Part shown: one piece after another, positions 44,027 through 53,900 of the stretch
Numbering within the stretch: the stretch's first letter is position 1
Layout: each line of letters starts with the position of its first letter
Source: Conchocele bisecta
Lineage: Eukaryota > Mollusca > Bivalvia > Lucinida > Thyasiridae
NCBI GenBank assembly: GCA_029237695.1
Contig: CM055275.1
Location: forward strand, 86,209,088-86,273,087
DNA length: 64,000 bases
Direction: 5' to 3'
Notes under the pieces: generated by a model
The model's input: only the letters and a program-made list of their open reading frames with translations
Database searches by the model: none
Told to the model about the DNA's origin: nothing
Translations under genes and position numbers: made by a program

Positions 44027-44739
44027 TACATTATAATTACATTTTATTTCTGTTGTTGTTGTTTTGGGCGTTCCTGCGATCTGTCAAAATATACGGCTTA
44101 CTTGATTTACAAGTTCAAACTTACGGTTTACTCGGAGTGTGGAGCGCGAGCGTCTACCGATACATATTAATTTTACAAATAGACATGGTATTTACTTTTT
44201 TTTTTTTACTTTAATTGAGCCAAATATGAACATTTTAATATTCAATAATTGTCACAATTTATTTCTTGAACGAACTATAATGCGCAATCCGCTACGAACA
44301 ACCCAACACATGCTTACTTGATTTGAGAACATTCCATCTCAAATAGTGGATGTCAGTAAACAAGTGTACCTTTAGCTGCGATCCGGTCGCGCATGAACTC
44401 CAGCCAATCAGAACACGAATTTCAATTCACTGCGGATTGGTCTCCATGCCAGCAGTAAACATATTCTATTTTTGTAAATCAGGGCAAATCAGGGACCGTC
44501 GATAACGACGACTTTTTTTTAGGCCTGATGTGTTGACACAACTTACCTGTATCGCAAGCACATGGCATTTTTTAGCACGGTAAACGGCTCTGTGACGCTG
44601 ATTAATGTATTTTTAACAATAATCAACGTAAATTGTTACAGTCAGGTGACGATTTCTATAATTTCAAGGGATTTGAATAGCCTTTTGATTTACCTGTTGT
44701 GCACCTTGTATCTTATACAAGTAACAACAGACTATCAGA
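44027..44739. other. Gap between PIF1 start and DDE transposase core
   Basis: It would hold the promoter and 5' leader of the PIF1 gene. No motif can be assigned. An open frame at 44,562-44,834 (+) lies mostly opposite the transposase core and is not supported. Confidence 0.4.
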
Positions 44740-45743
44740 TTAGTTGTTCCCATCACCTGTGGTTTGAACAATACTTGTTTGTGAATGATTTTAAATCGAC
44801 TATATTGGTCTATTTAATTGCTACAACGACATAAGGTTTCCTTCGTCGAGCAAGAGATATAACTGTAAGCCACTGAGATGGAACTTAAACAACTGTTTCC
44901 TTTTCTGCTCCTTCAATGGCTGAATGCATACTGTCAGATTCCATCTGTGAGTGCCCAGACCAAAATAATTATGGTTGATGGTTTCCAGTGTGCTGTTACA
45001 TTTGTTAATATTAAATAGATAGGCAGAGACCACATACTGATTCCGATTCTGTCCACCGCACGTATCTGAGTAAAATGTAATTTGATTCACTCCAGAATGT
45101 GTGACAAATTTTCAACATATTCAACAAGTTGGCAAATATAATCCCTTTGTCGATTATAATATTGTAAGTCCCAGAATAATGTGAACATATTCTATCTAGT
45201 GTCTTCATTTACTTTGGATGTACATTTAAATTTACATTTGCCACACGTTTGTAATTTCATTGTGCACTTAGGAACAGTTTTTCCTTTCACATATATATAT
45301 TCTCGACCAGATGCTCTGTTTTGTTTCCTAACATTTCCTTTCCACAGCTCACGACGAATCACTCTCGTTCGGCTAAGCTTTTTATGTTGAGGGCTCTGGT
45401 AGACAACTTCATTGTGTGGAGTTAATTTTGGAACACGATGTTGGCGTTGCTTTGTTGATGTTGCCATTTCGTAATTTTGTGTATTTTCAGTAACTCTAAC
45501 ACTTGACTTATCACTCGTCACGACACTGTCATAGTGTTATATTCCTTTTATGTTCATATATGCTAAATTTATGTAACTTCCATGTGCGTCACATTCACCA
45601 AGAGCTGGCTTGACATCATACACAGGATTCAACATGTCACTGGAAACTATTTTTATTGGACGTCGGAACAGATTTGCAGAAGCGAGAGGAATACAATCTG
45701 ACAATTCCGATTTATATTGTCCGGGTGACTTTAACATTGTCAC
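44740..45743 (-). pseudogene. DDE transposase core (SD-x-CGGQN type), decayed
   Basis: In one minus-strand frame, interrupted by stops at 45,537 and near 45,190: N-terminal MTMLKSPGQYKS..., then a cysteine pair KCKFKC and NMFTLFWDLQYYNRQR. After another stop near 45,090 the frame reads ITFYSDTCGGQNRNQ, and after a one-base shift near 44,975 GHSQMESDSMHSAIEG, then PSQWLTVISLARR and IVDLKSFTNKYCSN. D in SDTCGGQN and the later acidic residue in QMESDS are expected catalytic positions. Only a handful of codons separate the FWDL..RQR part from CGGQN, where relatives have a long stretch with the first Asp, so an internal deletion is inferred. This copy cannot make a working enzyme. Confidence 0.65.
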
Positions 45744-45852
45744 CTGCTCATTAAATACTAGTGTAGCTATGTGTATCTCTGATGCGTCTTCGTGTAAAAA
45801 TGTATATAACGGTTAACATTTTCAGACAAATGAACAGAAATATGAAATCTGC

Positions 45853-46072
45853 ATTGTTGTATACCCTGTATTGAGGGTGTGTGAGCCTTAGCTTAACCAC
45901 TGAGCTGTGGGATGAGTGAAACAACGAGACAAGTTTACTGCTTGGATATATTACTAGGACTAACGATAGTAACGACTCAGTGGCCGTTGCAGTCACACAG
46001 ATATAAACAGAGCATGCGCACTGGATGCTGGGGTTCAATGTGAATACATGGAGATAGTATCATTGTATACAG
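45853..46072. mobile_element. Small element with TATACCCTGTAT ends
   Basis: TTGTATACCCTGTATTG and CATTGTATACAGGGTATTG are inverse over about 14 bp. Inside, on the minus strand, CAGCTCAGTGGTTAAGC resembles a tRNA D-arm, so a SINE origin is also possible. Confidence 0.5.
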
Positions 46073-46639
46073 GGTATTGCCATAAGTAAGTTTGTTAACA
46101 TACTATATCTCCTCTTTTTTCAAAAAAGGAAAAAATAGAAAAACATTTAATGATACAAGTTTCCTGTTATTCTAACAGTTAACTATCTGTTACGTTCTGA
46201 AAAAGCTTCTTAGTAATCTAGAGTTATACCGTAATAATCTTTATGACACCCTGGATATGCAGTCTGGAAAAAGCATGACAAATTGTCTATTTTCGCAGGT
46301 TTGTTCACACAGTTAATTGCGGTTATATAGAACATGTATACATACATATCATTCATACAACATGCGCAAGATCATCTGAATGTTCAACTGATTTTGTCCA
46401 CTGGTCTCCAGTGTACAATGTGTTTGGTTTGGATACTCTTCCTGATCGCGTATTATACGGGGTCACAGCGGGCAATGTTTTCCGGGAAATTGGGTAATTA
46501 ACCAGGGATGTCCGACCAAGCTTATCAGCAGGTCATGGATGGAAATTTCCATCACCCAAGTTGTTATTCTGTTGCTGACCTGCATTGTCCTTGTGCAAGA
46601 TAACGGAAGGTGGGAAATTTGTGCAAATTTCTATAGCTT

Positions 46640-46879
46640 GCTCTATAGTTGTTATCTAACTATGTTAGACAAATAGCACCTTATGACATCAAACATACAT
46701 GTATCACAGTGAGATAAAATAATATAATGCAAAAAGGGGCTATTTGACAAATAGCACTTACTTGCACAAACATGTATGCAGATAGCACCTTATTGCAGGC
46801 AGAATGTACCAATGCAAATATCACCTTTGTGCATTTGCCTGTTTGACCTCTGATAATAAGGTGATTTTTGACTAATTGT
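46640..46879. repeat. Right subterminal region with iterated ATAGCACCTT motifs
   Basis: Copies include AATAGCACCTTATGA (46,672), the inverse TGCAAAAAGGGGCTATT (46,738), AATAGCACTTACTTGCA (46,760), AGATAGCACCTTATTGCA (46,780) and AATATCACCTTTGTGCA (46,816). They match the left subterminal and TIR words. Confidence 0.7.
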
Positions 46880-46910
46880 GCAGATAGCACTTTTATGCAT
46901 TAAGGGGGCG
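46880..46910 (-). repeat. Right terminal inverted repeat of the 12.35 kb transposon
   Basis: Read inward on the minus strand: CGCCCCCTTAATGCATAAAA, then GTGCTATCTGCA. It is followed outside by the target copy ACCATT. Confidence 0.9.
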
Positions 46911-47496
46911 ACCATTGTTCTACAAGTATGGTATTACTAACGTATATTGTATTGATTTTGGTAGATTGGGGTGTTAGTAATTCGAAACTGAATGCTGACA
47001 GTGTGTCAATCATCATTCAGTTTTCGAGTATCCACTTCATCAGTTAACATAATCAATCAAAACACGTTAATAGTACCCTACTACAAGGTTCACCCCCAAT
47101 TCGACTTGAATATTACCATTGGCTGATGATTTGCTGCAGATACGACACAAAGATAAACCCGCGTGAAACTCTTCAACTAATATATTTTCAGTAGTACATA
47201 CTTCTATACAATTATCATAAACACTAATACGTTAACGCACGATATACGTGCATGATAAGTAAAAATCAAAGTACTGACATATGTTATCTCCACACAAACT
47301 AATCACGTGCGGAACTAGAGACTGAACGTTGCATATTTTCTCAATCATCATCCAGAGGCAAATGTACTGTGCTGGTGCAAACCCGTTCCCATCCACACAT
47401 TTTCTCTAGAATAAATTACTGTTTGTAACTCCCAGAAAAATTGTAAGAAATTGGCGGCTAACTGGTCACTGCTACCGAACTGTGAGAACCAAATAT

Positions 47497-48935
47497 AATA
47501 GCTGCTGTATTCATACGCACGAAATGTCTTAATTAGTATTTTACCAAATTGAACTGATAAACTGAGCCCAAAACTGTGAAAACTATAGAGAATATTATAT
47601 TTAGAGTTTTAGATACCAAGCAAGACAGACTAAAACGCCATAGGATAAGTTGGCACAGGGCACTAGTTTCCTGGTCGTACTCGCCATTTAGGTCGTTTAG
47701 GCGTAGCACAACTATGACTGCCCCCATAGAAATGTGCGTTACATAATATGATATCTCAAAGGAAATAACATATACTCAAAGTACTGAAAGTACTGAAAAT
47801 AGCTCAGGTCCACAAGATTACTTTCACTTATTATTTATTTATAAACGATGTTAATGGCTTATCATCAGCTAAAGTCATTTTAGGTCGGTTAACAGGCTAA
47901 AATCCCATATTACATGTGTATGGATAGAAGGTTAATCCCAAAATCAGAACAGACTATTTACAGAAAATAAATATAGTCAGTGTACATGACTTCGCTCATT
48001 TACATGTATTTTGATAATAATCAGAAACAAGTATACAAATAAAGTTCGCCTTTGTATTTTGACAGATATGACACTCAACACCGAAAATATGTGTGTCACA
48101 TGTCAGAAAGTTCATGCGAGTGCAGAGACCCGCCATTGTTGTTGTACTACATGAATCAAAACACATGGGCGTGTACATGACCGAAACTCTGCCGATCAAG
48201 CTTATACTTAGAATCTAACAATTAAATTGATGTTCAGCATCAATCAATTATATGTTCAAATAATACAGACATATTAACTAAATATTTATGAAGACACCCG
48301 CAATGGTGATGTCTGGCACCCAGCTACATCAACATACTATTCAAACGATAGTTTCACCGTGTACATGGTGTAAGAAAACAACACAATTAATATTATTAAC
48401 CAAACACCAACACCATCGTACCGACGACAATACACCAACATTACTATCCTACTCTTTGTGCATGGGAGAGAATGAGTCGAAAAAATAGCGGCTGGATCTA
48501 AACAAAAGTGCAGGAAATAATAATCCCTCAATATACCCTGATAGCATCGGTGTGTCAGGTATGCTGCGTGGTTTCCGGCCTCTCTGAATCGACTAACGAT
48601 TCATCAATACACAGCATCGGTATGTCAGATGTGGTGCATGGTGTCCGGCAGATCATCAGGCAATATATAGCTGCTGTATTCATACGCACGAAATGTCTTG
48701 ATTCGTATTTTCCAAACTTTAACTGATAAACTGAGCCCAAAACTGTGAAAGCTATAGAGAATAGTACAATAGAGTTTTAGATACAAAGCAAAGATATATG
48801 ACCAAGACGCCATAGGATAAGTTGGCACAGGGCGCTATTTTCTTAGTCGTACTGGCCATTTAGGCCACAATATGGCTGCCCCCATAGAAATTTGCGTGAC
48901 ATACTATGCTATCTCAAGGGAGATAACATATAATA
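47497..48935 (+). repeat. Internal direct duplication flanking ~890 bp
   Basis: TGTATTCATACGCACGAAAT through GACTGCCCCCATAGAAAT-like sequence (47,497-47,780) is repeated at 48,667-48,935 with small indels. In copy A it occurs once (7,180-7,445). The sequence between contains a second short duplication around CATCGGTGTGTCAG / CATCGGTATGTCAG (48,545 and 48,615). Confidence 0.75.
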
Positions 48936-49247
48936 ACCGAATTTAACAATGTGAGAACTGAATGTTATCACTGACGTAGTGTACAGTCAAAACAAGTTTG
49001 TCACTTGAATACTTATAGCGAGTGAATCTGTGGGAACTGTGAATGCTTTATTTAGCAATACTAGCGTTACTAACACTAGTTATTTGTTTGATAATAAAAT
49101 ATGTTTTCATATTTTTCTTTTACTTTCTCAGATCACTCACAGGGGCACATATATTCAGGAAACAAACACAAATCTTCAGTTAAATGCTTTTTTCCTAACT
49201 CAATACCCCACTTTCAAACCTCATCTGAGATACGGTACATGTAACCG
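48935..49247. repeat. Inverted repeat partner of 57,738-58,014
   Basis: CCGAATTTAACAATGTGAGA to CATCTGAGATAC here is the inverse of CTCAGATGAGGTTGGAAAGT to TCACATTGTTAAATTCGG at 57,738-58,014. Indels are present on both sides. The pair brackets the GT92 copy B gene. Confidence 0.75.
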
Positions 49248-49261
49248 CCATACTCCACTGT

Positions 49262-50130
49262 AATTCAGGTATATTACTGGGAGGTCCCCCAGGGTTTTCT
49301 GTTTAGAGAGGCTGCACTGTAATTCAGGTACATGACTGGGAGGTCCCCAGGGTTTCCTGTTTACAGAGGCTTACTGTAATTCAAGTACATGACTGGGACA
49401 TCACCAGTGTGTCAGGTTTAGAGAGGCTCCACTGTAATCCAGGTACTTGAATGGGAGGTCCACATGGCTTCCTGTTTAGAGAGGCTCCACTGTAATTCAG
49501 GTACTTGACTGGGAGGTCCCCAGGGTGTCAGGTTTAGAGAGGCTCCACTGTAATTCAGGTACATGACTGGGAGGTCCCTAGGGTGTCCGGTTTAGGGAGG
49601 CTCCATTCTAATTCAGGTACATTACTGGGAGGTTTCCGGTTTAGAGACGCTCCACTGTAATTCAGGTACATGACTGGGAGGTCCCCAGGGATTCCTGTTT
49701 AGAGAGGATCCACTGTAATTCAGGTACCTGACTGGGAGGTCCCCAGGGTGTCCGGTTTAGAGAGATCCCACTATAATTCAGGTATATGACTGGGAGGTCC
49801 CCAGGGTTTCCTGTTTAGAGAGGCTACATTATAATTCAGGTATATGACTGGGAGGTACCTAGGGTTTCCGGTTTAGAGAGGCTTCACTGTAATTCAGGTA
49901 CATGACTGGTATATCCCCAGGGTTTCCGGTTTAGAGAGGTTCCACTGTAATTCAGGTACATGACTGGGAGTTCCCCAGGGTTTCCGGTTTAGAGAGGCTC
50001 CACTGTAATTCAAGTACATGACAGGTAGGTCCCCAGGGTTTCCGGTTTAGAGAGGCTCCACTGTAATTAGGTACATGACTGGGAGGTCGCCAGGGTTTCC
50101 GATTTAGAGAGGCTCCACTGTAATTCAGGT
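49262..50130 (+). repeat. 58 bp tandem array, about 15 units
   Basis: The unit is GTAATTCAGGTACATGACTG, GGAGGTCCCCAGGGTTTCCG and GTTTAGAGAGGCTCCACT. Units differ by a few substitutions and small indels. Copy A has only the flanking TTCAGGTATATGAGCGTGCC (7,846), so the array arose or expanded in copy B, or collapsed in A. Confidence 0.9.
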
Positions 50131-50449
50131 ATATGAGCGTGCCGAGACACGTATCTGTTAATTGCTAACATGAAGAGTCATTAGCAGTGTATATAAAGTA
50201 TAGTGAGACTTAAATTAGAACTAAATCAGAATTAAACAAAATTAGTTTTCGTGTTCAGTTCGGTTTAGAGGTTGCAATGTAGATCATTAGCAGGCTATAG
50301 GTGTGTGATATTTGACCAGGAGCTACACTGGCCACAAATCCACTCAACCCCATTCATCCAGTGACAATTTGATTTATTGGTGTCTAACGGCCTAATACGG
50401 TTTCGGTTGTAATTCTCTTCGCAAACCGCTTTCCACTCTAGATTAATTT

Positions 50450-50885
50450 AATTATTAGTCTATTTGTCATCCACAACATTTCAGGACGATCAGTCCTTTG
50501 ATTATCGTTGCTTTGGAGCATGCAATGGGTAAGTTAACGAACGGGATTGATCCGGAGACCTGGTTTGGCCCTCAGGTACGTATTTGGCTTTCTTGTCTAG
50601 TTGAACCTGTTTATACTCCTTATAAGAGTAATCCTACCGCGGTTACTTTTAGGGAAAGGGGCCAATTAAATGACTTTGGTGTGGTATGGACCTGGCACCA
50701 GGTCAGATTATTCTAATTACAGGGCTGAATATATATATATTTAACTCGATGTAAATATTCCGTTTTGATTTTGGGATTTTCCCCCAATGCAGCATGTTAA
50801 ATGCGGGACGGAACCCTTTGTCCCGGCCGTAAATGGCCTTAGCCGTTGATAGGCCGTTAACTCCCAATAAATCAATCAATCAATC
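50450..50885 (+). repeat. AATC-tailed retroposon-like unit, copy B
   Basis: Duplicate of 8,190-8,587 with the short open frame 50,498-50,716 still open and seven codons longer, because copy A lost about 30 bp (GCACCAGGTCAGATTATTCT region). Confidence 0.5.
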
Positions 50886-50907
50886 AAGTACCGTTGAGTC
50901 ACATATT

Positions 50908-53900
50908 CTAAGCAGATATACGAGATAACGTGTTATTTTGTGTGAATAGTCGCTTCCATGTTTCGGAGACAGCAGTAATCAATCTATCTTTATACTTGTT
51001 GGTCACTTCATCTCGTTGTGTACGTCCGCCATTTGCAAAAGGAGAACTTGGGTTCGCGTAGTGATACACCATGGCGTTATCCATACTGACATCATGTCTT
51101 GCTCCGCAGCTAATGGAACTATATTCCCACACAAAATGAATACCTAATATATCAATACAGTCTGGCCGTACAATATATTTTGACCGGATAGTACTTTCGA
51201 ATACGAATTGTCTACGCGTTTGCTTGGAAAGAGTAAATAAATTGAAATGCTTCACGAGGTTATTCGCCGAATTATCAATTAAGTTCAAACTACCAACGAC
51301 GTTTTGTAAAGAACTATTTTTAGCACTCGTGCTGTTCGCCTGTGAAATGAAGATGTTTCCATTTACAGGTTTTCGCTTAGCATCCATTACAACAACTGTA
51401 CTTCTAATAGTGTAATCAAATGACTCATTTTCACGCGCCAAAATATCATTCCATGTATTTGAGGCTCCCCTTGGAAAGATGAATTCATCTAGGTCTACAT
51501 TCACGAGATACTTAGATACGCCCTTACTTCTGTATAAACAGTCGTTAATTGCCGCCATTTGTCCGTAATAATGGACGTCCTCCGTTGATTGGATAAAATA
51601 GGACAACTCCCATTGGATGATCCGAACGAGGCCGGCGCTTGCGTAGTGCCGCAAAACGTAATTCGTCTGCGTATTTGATGTGTAGTTGTAGATGTAGAAC
51701 ACATCGGCCCCAAGGATACGATTCATTTCAATCCATTGAACAAGTTCTAGCGCCACGTTGTTTCTGAAGAACAACGGAGATAAACAAACGGTGAAATTAT
51801 GAGAAGCACCTGCGTTGTACGTCACTTTAACCAAATTTCTGGGCTTGTGGATGGCGATTCGATCCATAATCACTAGGGAGACGAACTGCGGTCTTGCTGT
51901 TGGCTCTGACAGGGGACACATCACAAAGGCTGGTTTGTACCTGGTCAATAAGAGAATTGTATGTTACAATGCGAGAAATAAAATATAGAGCAATGGCGTC
52001 GTCAGAGGATGTTCGATGGCTTCATACATGAACCCCTTTTTATTCGAGCGCTATCGAAGAATTGTACAACATATATCCAGAGTTGAGGTCTTCAAGCGTT
52101 TCTGTAAATTACCTAATGTCGGTCGCAGCACATATTTTGTGGGTTGAACGTCTTAAAAACACGGTTATTACGCCATAAAAAAATAGTTCTGACAACTTGG
52201 CTTGATCGCCTTTTCAGAGTGATAAATGATTGTTTTCCTTGGTATGCTAAATGTATGTTATTGCAAATATTTCCGTAGTCTAAGGGTGCGACGATTAACC
52301 GCCATACTCGATTATTCGCGATTCGTGCACCATGGTTCGGTGCACGAATATAATATTGTGGTTTCCAAAAATATATTTTAACTCGTGGCTCTTGTTGTTG
52401 CTGCTGTGAAATTCCCGCGCTTAGTTTTCTCCAAACGCTTTCCACTCTAGATTAATTATTAGTCTATGTGTCATCAACAAACGCATGCTGCGAATAATTT
52501 CAGGATGTTCAGTCCTTTGATTTTGGAGTCAGAAGGTGTTTTTTTATATAAATTAGGTCCGCAATGGCCATTTTCATTGTATGAATGAGCAGACATTATA
52601 GTTTGCAAATGTCCTACTAACAAACTACAGTCATGCGGCGCCAAACGTATTGTAATATGCTAATTTTCAGAAATACGCTTCTTTAATGGACCCAAATCCC
52701 AGGAGGTATTTGTTGCAAAAAACATACCCGAATGCAGAATTTGGCTTCTAGAAATAAAAAATCTCTCCGAGAATCCCTTACATATTTCGGTTTCTTCACA
52801 GCAGTCTGCTGAAACTCGAACCCCCTTTTCAAAAATGCTGGCGACGCCCATGTAGAGAATACTAGGGGCCCGTTTCACTACACATCGTATGACTAAAATG
52901 TTCGTAATTGCAAAATTATGATAGTCTGTTAATTTCACAATAACCATGTTTTCTTGTAAACAATTATTGAATTTACATTTATTGAGCATAGGTTTATGCT
53001 CAATACATTTAAATCCATGAATTGAAATTTACAGACGATCCTAAGTTTGCACTTTCGAACGTTTTAGTCGTACGAAGTTTAGTGAAACGGGCCCCGGACT
53101 ATTGTGAAACAAACAGTAGTCATGTGACGTTTGATACTAGGTTTATTATATAAGGCTAGGAAACACGTAGGAATTCCGAGGCTTGCTGGGGAATGCCTAC
53201 AGTTTCAGAGCCGAGTCTGATAAACTTGATATCAAAAGACAGTAGCCTGGTATTCTATTTATCAGGTAACGTTTTATGCACGAAAATGACCACAGATGAC
53301 GTTGTTATCTATGGACAGAACGCGGACTTGCTTATGTTACGGCATTACACTGACGTCATTCTGTTTGATGGAAATGTTTATCAGGTAACCTGCCCTATAT
53401 TGACCGAATATGTACTGACTGATAACATATTGTTGTATGAGGCATTGACCTGATATATTATGCGCCAACTGGCTCGGATCCGGGTGTTTATGCGCATTTT
53501 GCAGGTGAGTTGATGTTATTATTTACATCAAATGTGATTGAACTCCCCACCCACATACCAACAGGTAAAGTAAGTCGAAAAGTTCCAGTCAATACTCTTT
53601 GTAAAGGTCACATGTTTTACTGTAGGTTCAAGTGGGTGGGGTAATATTCAATCTTACCTGTGCACATACCCCCATTAGATAAATCCATGATCTGATCTGC
53701 AGTAATAGATAGTATTTCTGGATAAATTAGCTTTTTTTCACAGAAAGTATCAATAAGCTTTGTTTGATGACGGTGTATAAATTGACGGACAGAACGAGAA
53801 AATGTTTATTGTTATAAAATGTAATTGCAGAAGAGGTAGAGAGAGGTCGGGTCTGACCTTGATCTGACTATGCGATTGCACAGGCTGGTCTGGATCTACA

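Larger units (their letters stand above)
34561..46910. mobile_element. 12,350 bp DNA transposon with PIF1 helicase gene
   Basis: Boundaries are exact. The uninterrupted segmental copy reads GAGCCACCATTGTTCTAC at 6,589-6,606. In copy B, ACCATT is present twice (34,555-34,560 and 46,911-46,916) with this element between. Terminal inverted repeats of 31 bp match at 27 positions (CGCCCC.TTAATGCA.AAA..T.CTATCTGCA). Contents from left: subterminal repeats, the C-terminal exon of a DDE transposase (-), the C-terminal half of a P-like transposase (+), PIF1 helicase exons (-), a GATATC array, a SINE-like unit, a ~150 bp tandem array, the decayed DDE core (-), and subterminal repeats. A 6 bp target duplication is not typical of hAT, P or mariner elements (8, 8 and 2 bp). 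The superfamily is left unassigned. Confidence 0.9.

Noticed and set aside
49262..50130. Regularly spaced 58 bp repeats as a CRISPR array
   Set aside because: There are no unique spacers: the whole 58 bp unit repeats head to tail. The genome is eukaryotic.
53193..53453. 86-codon open frame next to the piggyBac remnant as a gene
   Set aside because: No recognisable domain, no counterpart in segmental copy A, and it lies between mobile fragments.
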